The notes: generated from the sequence alone by a model not told the origin. A DNA stretch of 64,000 nucleotides from Thalassotalea_E sp964620605 (GCA_964620605.1 CAZUHQ010000003.1:1-64000), one strand, 5' to 3'. Positions 36,100-45,703 are shown, numbered from the stretch's first letter. Numbers and translations are program-made.

Positions 36100-36622
36100 A
36101 AGCCGCTACATAATCACCGAGCCACAACAACCACACTTTGTCACCTTAACCGTGCTACACTGGATCCCCGTATTCACACGCCCAGAAACCGTTAATATCC
36201 TACTCGACTCACTAGGTTTTTTAAGCAAAGAAGGCCTCAAAGTTTATGCTTGGGTGGTACTTGAAAACCACTGCCACTTTGTTTTGCAAAGCCATCAACT
36301 CGATAAAGATATTGCCCGTTTTAAATCATTTACGGCTAGACAATTGATTGAATATCTACAAGTCAAAAATGTAAAAACCATTTTGGATCAACTGGCGTTT
36401 TATAAAAAAGCCCACAAAGATGATCGTAATTATCAATTTTGGCAGGAAGGAGTGCATCCTGAGCTGATCCAAGGCGAGCAAATGATGCGACAAAAGATTG
36501 ATTATATTCATCAAAATCCCGTTAAACGCGGTTATGTTGATGAGGCTACACATTGGCGATATTCTAGTGCCAGAGATTATGCCGGTACCGCTGGGTTATT
36601 GGAGATTTGTCAATCATGGTAG
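36092..36622 (+). mobile_element. RAYT: REP-associated tyrosine transposase (Y1, HUH family)
   Basis: This 176-residue protein is a Y1_Tnp/TnpA_REP transposase, which acts on single-stranded DNA and mobilises REP/BIME elements. It shows the HUH metal motif H60-C-H62 (ENHCHFVL) and the catalytic Y137 in KIDYIHQNPVKRG. The N-terminus MGRSRYIITEPQQPHFVTLT and the C-terminal HWRYSSARDY are typical. All catalytic residues are present, so it may be active. The ATG at 36092 has GGAGG upstream and overlaps the hsdS stop. It is bracketed by REPs in opposite orientation (36047-36077 and 36648-36678), the expected arrangement of a mobile RAYT unit, and is inserted in the R-M operon. Confidence 0.92.
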
Positions 36623-36626
36623 TTGG

Positions 36627-36678
36627 TATGCATTCCCACGCGGAGCATATGCATTCCCACGCGGAGCATGGGAACGAG
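36627..36678. repeat. REP elements right of the RAYT gene
   Basis: Two direct 21-bp copies of a unit beginning TATGCATTCCCACGCGGAGC (36627-36647 and 36648-36668) are followed by TGGGAACGAG, which completes a REP hairpin. They are inverted relative to the REP at 36047-36077, so the RAYT gene lies between inverted REPs. Confidence 0.85.
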
Positions 36679-36726
36679 TACGTACAAAGTCCAGCAACTA
36701 CATTTTCAAACTGCAAGGAGAAGCAA

Positions 36727-37446
36727 ATGAATAAGCTGACGTTACAAGACCAAACTTCAGAATTCCTACTCTACACCGCGCCTAATGGTGATGTGAAAGT
36801 GGAAGTGCTACTCAGTGGCGAAACCATTTGGCTGACCCAAAAACGTATTGCCGAATTATTTGGTGTGGGTGTTCCTGCTATTTCTAAGCATTTGAAAAAT
36901 ATTTTTGAAAGTGGTGAACTACAAGAAGAACTGGTTATTTCCATTTTGGAAAATACCACTGCACATGGCGCTATTGCTGGGAAAACGCAAACAAAAACAG
37001 TCAAATATTACAACCTAGATGCGGTTATTTCGGTTGGCTATCGGGTTAATTCAACTCAAGCTACGCAGTTTCGTATTTGGGCAACACAGCTGATTAAAGA
37101 CTACATCATCAAAGGCTTTGCCATGGATGATGAACGCCTTAAAAATGGTCGCTTTTTTGGTAAAGATTATTTTAAAGAGCTATTGGAACGGGTTCGTTCC
37201 ATTCGTGCCAGTGAGCGCCGTAATACTTTTACCATGGAAGCTTTTGCCCAAAGCGTAAATAAGTTTCTAGCCTTTAATGAATACCAAGTATTAGAAGGTT
37301 ATGGCAATGTGACCCGAAAGGCCGCCGAGCAAAAAGCTCATGCAGAGTACAAGCAATTTAATAAACAACAAAAAATAGAGTCAGACTTTGATCGAGAAGT
37401 TAAAAAACTACTTGGCCAAGGTAGTAAGAAAAAGGATGTAGATTAA
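36727..37446 (+). CDS. RhuM-family protein in the R-M operon
   Basis: This 239-residue protein is of the RhuM (virulence RhuM, PF13310) family: an N-terminal winged-helix-like segment (TIWLTQKRIAELFGVGVPAISKHLKNIF), the conserved YYNLDAVISVGYRVNS and QFRIWATQLIKDYIIKGFAMD motifs, and a charged helical C-terminus. RhuM-like genes are frequently found inside type I R-M operons. Their role is unresolved, and a regulatory or accessory function is suspected. The ATG at 36727 is chosen because AAGGAG precedes it. The longer frame from 36607 merely translates REP sequence. The stop overlaps the hsdR start by one base. Confidence 0.85.
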   Translation: MNKLTLQDQTSEFLLYTAPNGDVKVEVLLSGETIWLTQKRIAELFGVGVPAISKHLKNIFESGELQEELVISILENTTAHGAIAGKTQTKTVKYYNLDAVISVGYRVNSTQATQFRIWATQLIKDYIIKGFAMDDERLKNGRFFGKDYFKELLERVRSIRASERRNTFTMEAFAQSVNKFLAFNEYQVLEGYGNVTRKAAEQKAHAEYKQFNKQQKIESDFDREVKKLLGQGSKKKDVD

Positions 37447-40400
37447 TGACAGCGTATAAAACGGTTGCAGAATCCAATAATTTTATTGTTTTAGATAAAT
37501 ACACCAAAGACTGGCAAGTTAATGAAAATTTTCAAAGCGAAGGTGATTTAGAACGTGAGCTGATTCAAGATTTAAGCAATCAAGGTTATGAGTATCTACC
37601 CGCCTTAACCACGCCAGATGCCATGATGGCGAATGTACGAAAACAGCTACAAACCCTTAATAAGGTCGAATTTACTGATGCCGAGTGGACTCGTTTTTGC
37701 GAGCAATACCTTAACACGCCAAGCGACAATATTCTTGACAAAACCCGTAAGGTGCACAGTGACTATATCTTCGATTTTGTCTTTGATGATGGCCATATCG
37801 AAAATATCTACCTGTTTGACAAGAAGACTATTGCTCGCAACAAGGTGCAGGTCATTAAACAGTTTGAACAAACGGGAAGCCATGCCAACCGTTACGATGT
37901 GACGATTTTGGTCAATGGTTTGCCTTTGGTGCAAATTGAACTGAAAAAGCGTGGTGTGGCGATCCGTGAGGCGTTTAACCAAATACATCGCTACAGCAAA
38001 GAAAGCTTTAATGCAGAGAACTCGTTGTACAAGTTCTTGCAGCTATTTGTGATCTCTAATGGCACCGACACGCGCTATTTTGCCAATACCACTAAGCGCG
38101 ACAAGAACAGCTTCGACTTCACCATGAACTGGGCAAAATCTGACAATACACTGATCAAGGATTTAAAAGACTTTACCGCCACTTTTTTCCAGAAAGAGAC
38201 GCTACTTGAAGTGATCTTGCGTTACTCGGTGTTTGACGTCAGCAATACCTTGCTAGACCTTGCTAGTGATGCGCCCCTACCAGATTGCCGCTACAGAGCG
38301 CATTTTATGGAAGATAAAGAGCGCGTTTAACGCTAAAGAATGGGCTAAGCCTGAGAGCGGCGGCTATATTTGGCACACCACAGGTTCTGGCAAAACGCTC
38401 ACCAGCTTTAAAGCGGCACGTTTGGCCACCGATTTAGACTGTATTGATAAAGTCTTTTTTGTGGTGGACCGAAAAGACCTCGACTATCAGACCATGAAAG
38501 AGTATCAGCGCTTTTCACCTGATAGTGTGAACGGTTCAGACAGTACCGCAGGGCTTAAGAGTAACCTGGATAAAGACGATAACAAGATTGTCGTCACCAC
38601 AATCCAAAAGCTCAACAACTTAATCAAAAGCGAAAGCGATCTAGCTATCTACAACAAGCAGGTTGTCTTTATTTTTGATGAGTGTCATCGAAGCCAGTTC
38701 GGTGAAGCGCAGAAAAACCTGAAGAAGAAATTCAAAAGGTACTACCAGTTTGGCTTTACCGGTACACCAATTTTCCCTGAAAACGCCTTGGGTGCTGAAA
38801 CCACGGGCAGCGTGTTTGGCCAGCAGTTGCACACTTATGTGATCACTGATGCCATTCGTGATGAAAAAGTACTCAAGTTCAAAGTGGACTATAACGATGT
38901 TCGTCCGCAATTTAAGAGCATTGAGACTGAGCAGGATGAAAAGAAGCTTAGCGCCGCTGAGAATAAGAAAGCGTTCTTACATCCAATGCGCATTCGTGAA
39001 ATCTCGCAGTATATTCTGAGCCATTTTAACCAGAAAACCCATCGAGCCTATTCTGGCGCAAAAGGGTTTAATGCGATGTTTGCGGTCAGTAGTGTCGATG
39101 CGGCTAAAGCCTATTATGAAACCTTCAAAACATTGCAGACCGAGGCTGAGAATGGACCCACAAGTAAACCTCTGCGCATTGCGACTATCTTCTCATTTGC
39201 AGCCAATGAAGAGCAGGACGCCATTGGTGATATTTTAGATGAGAGCTTTGAAGTAAGTAGCCTGAACAGCAGCGCGAAAGAGTTTTTGAGCGCCGCAATT
39301 AACGATTACAACGCTATGTTTAAATCTAACTATGGCGTGGACAGTAATGGCTTTCAGAATTACTACCGTGACCTTGCCCAGCGCGTGAAGAACCAGGAAG
39401 TTGATCTGCTTATCGTGGTCGGTATGTTTTTAACCGGCTTTGATGCGCCCACGCTTAATACCTTGTTTGTTGATAAGAATTTGCGCTATCACGGCTTGAT
39501 GCAGGCGTTTTCTCGCACCAACCGTATTTATGATGCGACTAAGACCTTTGGCAATATTGTTACCTTCCGGGACTTGGAACAGGCAACCATTGATGCCATC
39601 ACCTTGTTTGGTGACAAAAACACCAAAAACGTGGTGTTGGAGAAGAGCTACAAAGAATACATGGAAGGCTTTAACGATATTGCTACTGGCCAAGCGCGTC
39701 GAGGTTTTGTTGATATCGTAAAAGAGCTGCAAGAACGTTTTCCGAACCCAGAAAACATTGAAAAAGAACAAGATAAAAAGGAATTTGCCAAGCTGTTTGG
39801 TGAATACCTAAAAGCAGAAAATATTTTACAAAACTACGATGAGTTTGCTGGCTTGAAAGCACTGCAAAGCCTAGATACCAGTGATGAACAAGCTGTTGAA
39901 GCGTTTAAGTCAAAGTACTATCTGGACGATGCTGACATCGAGGCAATGCAAACCATCGATATGCCCAGTGAACGAGCCATTCAAGACTATCGTTCTACTT
40001 ACAACGATACCCGTGACTGGTTGCGACGCGATAAAGAAGGCCAGGACAAAGATAAGTCAACGGTAGACTGGGACGATGTGGTCTTTGAAATTGATTTGCT
40101 TAAATCGCAAGAAATCAACCTCGATTACATTCTTGAACTGATTTTTGATCACAATAAGAAGAACAAGAGTAAAGAAGGCTTGATTGAAGAAGTCCGTCGT
40201 ATGATCCGCGGTAGTCTTGGTAATAGAGCGAAAGAGAGCTTAGTGGTTGATTTTATTAACCAGACAAACCTGGATGAGATCAATGACAAAGCCAGCATTA
40301 TTGACACCTTCTTCAAGTTCGCTCAGGCGGAACAGAAGCGCGAAGCTGATGCCATTATTGCCTCAGAAAAGCTAAACGAGGAAGCAGCCAAACGCTATAT

Positions 40401-40569
40401 TGCCTCATCACTCAAACGTGAGTACGCCTCTGAAAATGGCACTGCGCTGAATGAGGCGCTGCCAAAACTTAGCCCATTGAACCCACAGTACCGAACACAG
40501 AAACGGACGGTTTTTCAGAAAATTGCCGCTTTTGTTGAGAAATTTAAAGGTGTAGGTGGGCAAGTTTAA
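37446..40569 (+). pseudogene. hsdR: hsdR, type I restriction subunit frameshifted by a 10-bp tandem duplication
   Basis: Two overlapping frames together make one HsdR. The first (37446-38330) carries the N-terminal nuclease domain with a PD-(D/E)xK-type IELKK motif and runs to VFDVSNTLL before going out of frame. The second (from about 38260 to 40569) resumes with VMRPYQIAATERI and has the translocase motifs TGSGKT and DECH plus the C-terminal HsdM-binding region. Removing one copy of a perfect 10-bp repeat (38247-38266) restores a frame of 1037 residues, the normal EcoR124I-type length. The nuclease is thus cut from the motor, and restriction should be lost. hsdM in the same operon is also broken. 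Confidence 0.93.
38247..38266 (+). repeat. 10-bp tandem duplication that frameshifts hsdR
   Basis: ACCTTGCTAG occurs twice in direct tandem (38247-38256, 38257-38266). Deleting one copy gives N-T-L-L-V-M-R-P-Y-Q in one frame. Ten bases is not a multiple of three, so the duplication alone explains the frameshift. Confidence 0.95.
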
Positions 40570-40596
40570 TATTATTTACACGACAATAAAAAGTAA

Positions 40597-40617
40597 AAAG
40601 GGCTCATTGAGCCCTTT
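40597..40617. terminator. Terminator between hsdR and glmS (convergent)
   Basis: The perfect inverted repeat AAAGGGCTC-ATT-GAGCCCTTT is followed on the minus strand by a T-rich run, fitting termination of glmS. It can also stop the plus-strand hsdR transcript. Confidence 0.85.
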
Positions 40618-40644
40618 CACTTTCCAACTTAAGTTGGATATAAA

Positions 40645-40708
40645 ATAAACATAAAAATCAATTGGTTAGCTATTCAACAGTCACTGATTTGGCCAGATTT
40701 CTAGGTTG
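40645..40708 (-). other. attTn7-type site at the glmS 3' end
   Basis: The last codons of glmS encode DQPRNLAKSVTVE, identical to the E. coli segment whose DNA is the TnsD target. Tn7-family elements insert about 25 bp past the stop. A tnsA relic and a type I R-M island lie on the expected side, which supports use of this site as an insertion hotspot. The exact insertion point and transposon ends were not found. Confidence 0.6.
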
Positions 40709-42502
40709 GTCAACATCCGTGCCTTTGATGATAGCAACATAGTAAGACAACAATTGTAACGGCAAGGTATAAACGATCGGTGCGATGATATCGTCACAAT
40801 GTGGCACATTAATTACCGTCATGGTTTCATCACTTTCGAAGCGCGCATTATGGTCAGCAAAAACATACATTAATCCGCCACGAGCCCGCACTTCTTCAAC
40901 GTTTGACTTTAATTTTTCAATCAAGTCATTTTGTGGTGCCACCACAATTACCGGCATTTCAGCGTCAATTAGTGCTAAAGGGCCATGTTTTAATTCACCA
41001 GCGGCATAAGCTTCTGCGTGAATATAGGAGATTTCTTTGAGCTTTAACGCCCCCTCCATCGCGATTGGGTATTGATCACCACGGCCTAAAAATAACGCAT
41101 GGTGCTTATCGGCAAAATCTTCGGCTAAGTCTTCGATAGAATCCGCCAGCGCCAGTACTTCATCAAGTTTATTTGGCAGCGTCATTAATGATTTGGCAAT
41201 ATCGTTTTGCGTTGATTCGCTCATGCCATGATGTTGACCAATCGCCAAGGTCATCATTAACAGGCCGACTAACTGGGTAGTAAAAGCTTTAGTTGAGGCT
41301 ACGCCGATTTCAGCGCCCGCTTTGGTCATAAAGGCTAAATCAGATTCACGCACTAATGACGAGCCCTGAACGTTACAAATGGTGAGACTTGCTCGATAAC
41401 CTAACTCTTTTGCTAAGCGTAACGCGGCTAAGGTATCTGCGGTTTCACCGGATTGTGAGATAGTGACTAACAATGCATTTTTCGGCACATGCGACTGGCG
41501 ATATCTAAATTCACTGGCAATTTCGATATTACAAGAAACTCCAGCCAACGCTTCCAGCCAGTAGCGCGCTACCATGCCGGAGTGATAACTGGTACCGCAG
41601 GCGATTATTTGCACATGTTCAATTTCTTTGAAAATGTCGTCAGCGCCGTCACCAAAGGTATTGATGTCCAGCTTGTTGCCGACTAGTCGACCTTCCAGGG
41701 TATTGCGAATCGCGGTTGGCTGTTCATAAGTTTCTTTAAGCATATAATGGCGATATTCGCCTTTATCGCCAATGTCCTGTGCAACTTCACGCTCTTTTGC
41801 TTCCCGCTCAACTGCGTTGCCGTCTTTATCAAAAATATTAACAACATAACGGGTCACTTCCGCAACATCGCCTTCTTCCAGGAAAGAAAATTTGCGGGTT
41901 ACCGGCAATAACGCCAGCATGTCGGAAGCGATAAAGTTCTCGCCCAAACCATAGCCGATCACTAACGGGCTACCGGAACGTGCAACCACGATACGGTCTT
42001 TATCGTTGCTATCCATCACCACTGCACCGTAGGCACCATCGAGCTGCACTACGGTTTTTTGAAAGGCATCAACCAAAGAGTCGGCTGTTTTTAACTCGTG
42101 ATGCACTAAGTGAGCAATCACTTCGGTATCGGTTTCAGTAACAAATTGATAGCCTAATGCGACTAATTTTTCTCTTAATTCCTGGTGATTTTCGATAATA
42201 CCGTTGTGTACTACTGCAATATTGTCGCTGGAAACATGCGGATGAGCATTAGTTTCACTCGGCGCGCCATGAGTTGCCCAACGGGTATGCGCTATGCCGG
42301 TACCGCCAAATAACGGCTGGCTCGACAAAGCGTCTGATAATTCCTGTACTTTACCTAAACGGCGCGCTCGGTTCAGTCGCTTATCATTATCGATAATCGC
42401 AACACCGGCCGAATCATAACCACGGTATTCAAGGCGTCTTAAGCCTTCTACTAAAATGTCTACTACATCACGCTGCGCTACTGCACCAACAATTCCACAC
42501 AT
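40670..42502 (-). CDS. glmS: GlmS, glutamine-fructose-6-phosphate aminotransferase
   Basis: This 610-residue cytoplasmic enzyme makes glucosamine-6-phosphate from fructose-6-phosphate and glutamine, the first step towards UDP-GlcNAc. It has an N-terminal glutaminase domain with the catalytic Cys exposed after Met removal (MCGIVGAVAQ), RRLEYRGYDSAG and HTRWATHG motifs, two SIS sugar-isomerase domains, and the invariant C-terminus NLAKSVTVE. The ATG at 42502 is chosen because AAGGA precedes it and Cys must be residue 2. A start at 42538 would add 12 residues and destroy the N-terminal nucleophile. It follows the DeoR-type gene by 23 bases. No glmS ribozyme sequence is expected or seen. Confidence 0.97.
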   Translation of the reverse strand: MCGIVGAVAQRDVVDILVEGLRRLEYRGYDSAGVAIIDNDKRLNRARRLGKVQELSDALSSQPLFGGTGIAHTRWATHGAPSETNAHPHVSSDNIAVVHNGIIENHQELREKLVALGYQFVTETDTEVIAHLVHHELKTADSLVDAFQKTVVQLDGAYGAVVMDSNDKDRIVVARSGSPLVIGYGLGENFIASDMLALLPVTRKFSFLEEGDVAEVTRYVVNIFDKDGNAVEREAKEREVAQDIGDKGEYRHYMLKETYEQPTAIRNTLEGRLVGNKLDINTFGDGADDIFKEIEHVQIIACGTSYHSGMVARYWLEALAGVSCNIEIASEFRYRQSHVPKNALLVTISQSGETADTLAALRLAKELGYRASLTICNVQGSSLVRESDLAFMTKAGAEIGVASTKAFTTQLVGLLMMTLAIGQHHGMSESTQNDIAKSLMTLPNKLDEVLALADSIEDLAEDFADKHHALFLGRGDQYPIAMEGALKLKEISYIHAEAYAAGELKHGPLALIDAEMPVIVVAPQNDLIEKLKSNVEEVRARGGLMYVFADHNARFESDETMTVINVPHCDDIIAPIVYTLPLQLLSYYVAIIKGTDVDQPRNLAKSVTVE

Positions 42503-42525
42503 ATAATTATCCTTTATCTCTGTTG

Positions 42526-43287
42526 TTACTGGACACAAATAACATTGATGCCCTGAGCAATAATTTTTTCTCTAAATTCCATTGGCATATCCTCATCGGT
42601 AATCAAGGTATGAATTTGTGACCATGGAATTTCCAAATTAGGTATTTTGCGGTTAAGTTTCTCAGACTCCACCATCACGATCACTTCGCGAGAAACTTCC
42701 GCCATCACCTGGCTTAGGCCAAGCAATTCATTAAACGTTGTTGTGCCACGTTCGATATCAATACCGTCAGCACCAATAAACAGCTGATCAAAATCGTAAG
42801 AACGCAGTACGCTTTCAGCCACTTTGCCCTGAAAAGATTCGGAATGCGGATCCCAGGTGCCGCCGGTCATCAATAGTGTAGGTTCATTTTCCAAGGCATG
42901 AATCTCTTTTGCGATCGCCAGCGAGTTAGTCATTACTACCAGGCCCTGCTTATTACCGAGCTCTTTAACTAATGCCGATGTAGTACTGCCACTATCTAAA
43001 ATGATGCGATTGTGATCACGGATAAGTGTCGCCGCTTTTTCTGCAATACTAACCTTTCGTTTTGAAACTTTGTCGCTTTTTGCTTCAATTAACTCGTTTG
43101 GCAAAGGTACTGCACCGCCATAACGACGTAACAATAAGCCACTATTTTCCAAGGCCGCTAAATCTTTACGGATAGTGACTTCTGAGGTATCAAATTTCTT
43201 TGCCAATTGATCAACGCTCACCTCACCTAATTTGTTTAATTCTGTGATGATAATATGACGGCGTTGCTTAGTGTTTCGTTTAGACAT
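42526..43287 (-). CDS. DeoR-family transcriptional regulator upstream of glmS
   Basis: The 253-residue protein has an N-terminal DeoR helix-turn-helix (about 8-58; VSVDQLAKKFDTSEVTIRKDL) and a C-terminal DeoRC sensor domain (about 80-235) of the sugar-phosphate-binding isomerase-like fold, including DSGSTT near 98-103 and the FIGADGID segment. It is the first gene of a two-gene unit with glmS, 23 bases apart. By analogy with GlpR/AgaR-type regulators, it probably senses an amino-sugar phosphate and controls glmS. That target is inferred from position. Confidence 0.88.
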   Translation of the reverse strand: MSKRNTKQRRHIIITELNKLGEVSVDQLAKKFDTSEVTIRKDLAALENSGLLLRRYGGAVPLPNELIEAKSDKVSKRKVSIAEKAATLIRDHNRIILDSGSTTSALVKELGNKQGLVVMTNSLAIAKEIHALENEPTLLMTGGTWDPHSESFQGKVAESVLRSYDFDQLFIGADGIDIERGTTTFNELLGLSQVMAEVSREVIVMVESEKLNRKIPNLEIPWSQIHTLITDEDMPMEFREKIIAQGINVICVQ

Positions 43288-43471
43288 TAGTTTCGATTTA
43301 CAACCATAAATTTCAAACCGAAAGTTATTATAGGTATTTTATGGTTTTTTTCAACGATTTTATTTCGGCTCTGGCACCCTGATTTGCTCTATCTCCTGAG
43401 TCCATGCAGTTATGAACATATGCACTCCTGTTCGTCCATGAACTCGCGCTATACCGTTCGTCCTGAACATA

Positions 43472-43496
43472 AAAAAGCGCTAATTTAGCGCTTTTC
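43472..43496 (-). terminator. Rho-independent terminator of glmU
   Basis: AAAAGCGC and GCGCTTTT arms enclose a 7-base TAATTTA loop, and on the minus strand six T residues follow. It lies 17 bases after the glmU stop. The rest of the 43288-43512 gap contains only scattered short repeats such as two copies of GTTCGTCC. Confidence 0.85.
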
Positions 43497-43512
43497 AAAA
43501 CAGTATCAGAAA

Positions 43513-44874
43513 TTATTTTTTAGCCGGTCGTTGCCAGCCTTTAACATTGCGCTGCTTGCCCCGTGCAATAGCGAGCTCCTCATTCTCGACATCTTTAGTC
43601 ACTACAGAGCCAGCTCCTACCGTAGCCTCAGTGCCAATAAATACCGGTGCTACCAGTGAAGAATTTGAACCGATAAAGGCCTTATCATCGATCATTGTCT
43701 GTGACTTATTAACGCCGTCGTAATTACAGGTGATAGTGCCAGCACCGATATTGACGTTTTTACCGACAGTGGTATCGCCAAGGTAAGTTAAATGGCCAGA
43801 TTTACTGCCTTCGCCAAGGATTGTTTTTTTCAATTCGACAAAATTGCCAACATGTGAGTCTTTATTCATTACCGTATCCGGGCGAATACGGGCAAAAGGC
43901 CCTACTGAACAACTGTCACCAATTACCGCCCCTTCAATAATTGAATTTGGCTTGATAATGGCATTTTCGCCGATAGTACAATCTTTCAGGATACAGTTCG
44001 CACCTATGGTAGCACCATTAGCCAAAACAACTTCACCTTCAAAGATACAGTTAACGTCTATCTGTACTTCTTGACCGACTAAAATTTTACCGCGAATATC
44101 GATACGGTTTGGATCGCGCAAGCTCGCACCATTAAGCATTAAGGTTTCCGCTTCTCGAAGCTGATAAGCACGCTCTAACGCCGCCAATTGCACTCGATTA
44201 TTTGCCCCTTCCACTTCTACTTCAGTTTCTGGATGAGCAGTCGCTATAGTTTTTCCTTCGCGATGACAGGCAGCAATGACATCCGTTAAGTAATATTCGC
44301 CCTGGGCATTATCATTGGAAAGATTTGCTAACCAGCGTTTTAAATCACCGCCATTGGCCAGTAAAATGCCGGTATTTGCTTCATTAATCGCTAACTGCTC
44401 TGGCGTGGCATCTTTTTGTTCAACAATACCAACAACCTGATTGTTATCGTCACGAACAATACGGCCATAGCCGGTTGGATTGTTTAAATACACGGTTAAC
44501 AGTGCCATGCCATTATCCGGTTTAACCTCCATTAAACTTTCCAGAGTACTAACACGGGTTAATGGCACATCACCGTATAACACCAGCACATCTTCGTCGT
44601 CTTTAAGAAATGGCGATGCCATATCAACCGCATGCCCTGTACCGAGCTGCTGCTTTTGTTCAACAAAGGTTAAATCATCACCGCTAATATTGGCTTTCAA
44701 AATATCGCCGCCAAAGCCGTAAACCAGATAAATATTATCAACATTTAAACAGCGTGCTGCATTAATGACATGGCCAACCATAGGCTTGTCGGCGACGGTA
44801 TGTAGAACTTTTGGGAGGGCTGAGCGCATCCGGGTACCTTTACCCGCGGCTAAAATGACAACTGACAAAGACAT
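43513..44874 (-). CDS. glmU: GlmU, bifunctional GlcNAc-1-phosphate uridyltransferase / GlcN-1-phosphate acetyltransferase
   Basis: The 453-residue cytoplasmic enzyme completes UDP-GlcNAc synthesis for peptidoglycan and LPS. Its N-terminal pyrophosphorylase domain has LAAGKGTRMRS (8-18), the QQLGTGHA segment and the LYGDVPL metal site. The C-terminal half is a left-handed beta-helix of hexapeptide repeats (about 250-435) with the acetyltransferase residues around SHVGNFVELKK, HLTYLGD and the GAGTITCNYDG loop. Length and motifs match E. coli GlmU (456). It lies between the ATP-synthase region and glmS, as in E. coli, and ends at its own terminator. Confidence 0.97.
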   Translation of the reverse strand: MSLSVVILAAGKGTRMRSALPKVLHTVADKPMVGHVINAARCLNVDNIYLVYGFGGDILKANISGDDLTFVEQKQQLGTGHAVDMASPFLKDDEDVLVLYGDVPLTRVSTLESLMEVKPDNGMALLTVYLNNPTGYGRIVRDDNNQVVGIVEQKDATPEQLAINEANTGILLANGGDLKRWLANLSNDNAQGEYYLTDVIAACHREGKTIATAHPETEVEVEGANNRVQLAALERAYQLREAETLMLNGASLRDPNRIDIRGKILVGQEVQIDVNCIFEGEVVLANGATIGANCILKDCTIGENAIIKPNSIIEGAVIGDSCSVGPFARIRPDTVMNKDSHVGNFVELKKTILGEGSKSGHLTYLGDTTVGKNVNIGAGTITCNYDGVNKSQTMIDDKAFIGSNSSLVAPVFIGTEATVGAGSVVTKDVENEELAIARGKQRNVKGWQRPAKK

Positions 44875-44957
44875 AGCAATTCCATTAATCGTTTTTATAA
44901 AGCGTTTGATAAAGAAATTGTAACTTTGTTTTGCGTGATTTTTCTATCTATTTTTCA

Positions 44958-45695
44958 TTATTTGTCTTGCAATATGCCAACAGGCAAGGCTTCAAACCAG
45001 TCTAAAAACCGTTTAACGTCATCGCCTTTAAAAATTCGGCCATGTTGTGGGCACATCATTTCAATATCGAGTGCCCGTATTCGATTAACCCAGTCATTCT
45101 TTGCCTTATTTGACGGCATCCAGCGTTGATGAAACATTTTCATTTTCGCGATATGGTCATCAAAGTTATCAACAAACAAGGGGGCATCTGTGGCTTCTAG
45201 CGCCGCACCGATATCGCCCGACATTAAAATTTTTGCTTCGCCGTCATAAATATTAAAGTTGCCGGACGAATGCAAATAATGAGCAGGAATATACTCAAGC
45301 GTTATATTATCTAACTTTAACTGACCACCCTGATCGGGAATCGGGTCATAGACAATATTTTCCATACCAAAATGCCTGATAAAACCTTCCCAAAGCCAGG
45401 GCGAATGAAGCGTCGCTCCTTCAAGCGCCTGATCCCACAAGCCTAAAGAGGAAATAATGTCAGGATCCTGGTGCGATGCGAACAAATGAGTAATTTGCTC
45501 GACCGGAATGTGTTTTATTATACTCGTTAACATTGCTGAAAACAGTTCGATGCCACCGGGATCCATTAACAATGCATTGTTTTTAGTGATCACTACATAT
45601 TGATTAGTGTCGATAATAGCGTCCGGTTTATCAACGTCACGCCCCATCATTAACCATTGATGATGTTTTCCTTCTAATATTTGTTGTACTTTCAT
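44958..45695 (-). CDS. Metallo-beta-lactamase-fold diiron protein (ODP-like oxygen sensor candidate)
   Basis: The 245-residue protein has an MBL fold with metal ligands in the ODP/FprA style rather than HxHxDH: H75-x-D77-x-D79 (SHQDPD), H142 (or H139) in PAHYLHSSGN, D161 (SGDIGAA) and H218 (CPQHGRIF). It lacks the flavodoxin domain of flavodiiron proteins. In Treponema and Vibrio-type systems, such stand-alone diiron proteins bind O2 and signal through a methyl-accepting chemotaxis protein. The gene next door (9 bases away) encodes a soluble MCP-like protein, which supports a sensory role. A reductase or hydrolase role remains possible. No membrane segment is present. Confidence 0.8.
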   Translation of the reverse strand: MKVQQILEGKHHQWLMMGRDVDKPDAIIDTNQYVVITKNNALLMDPGGIELFSAMLTSIIKHIPVEQITHLFASHQDPDIISSLGLWDQALEGATLHSPWLWEGFIRHFGMENIVYDPIPDQGGQLKLDNITLEYIPAHYLHSSGNFNIYDGEAKILMSGDIGAALEATDAPLFVDNFDDHIAKMKMFHQRWMPSNKAKNDWVNRIRALDIEMMCPQHGRIFKGDDVKRFLDWFEALPVGILQDK

Positions 45696-45703
45696 TGCCT
45701 GTC

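Noticed and set aside
36607..36726. N-terminal extension of the RhuM-family gene
   Set aside because: The extension translates REP repeats (HSHAEH units). The ATG at 36727 has a good ribosome-binding site and matches the family start.
38260..38330. Second hsdR frame as an independent gene with its own start
   Set aside because: Joining the two frames by removing the 10-bp duplicate gives a standard full-length HsdR. The second frame lacks a convincing ribosome-binding site.
40582..40590. GACAATAAA, which resembles part of the Tn7-end TnsB-binding repeat
   Set aside because: Only nine bases match, in AT-rich sequence. The orientation is wrong for a right end facing glmS, and no second repeat or terminal TGT was found.
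42503..42538. Upstream start adding 12 residues to GlmS
   Set aside because: It would bury the catalytic cysteine, which must be N-terminal after Met removal, and it overlaps the end of the DeoR-type gene.
43385..43470. Scattered copies of GTTCGTCC and TGAACATA before the glmU terminator, possibly a repeat element
   Set aside because: The copies are short and imperfectly spaced with no clear boundaries, so no element can be defined from this window alone.
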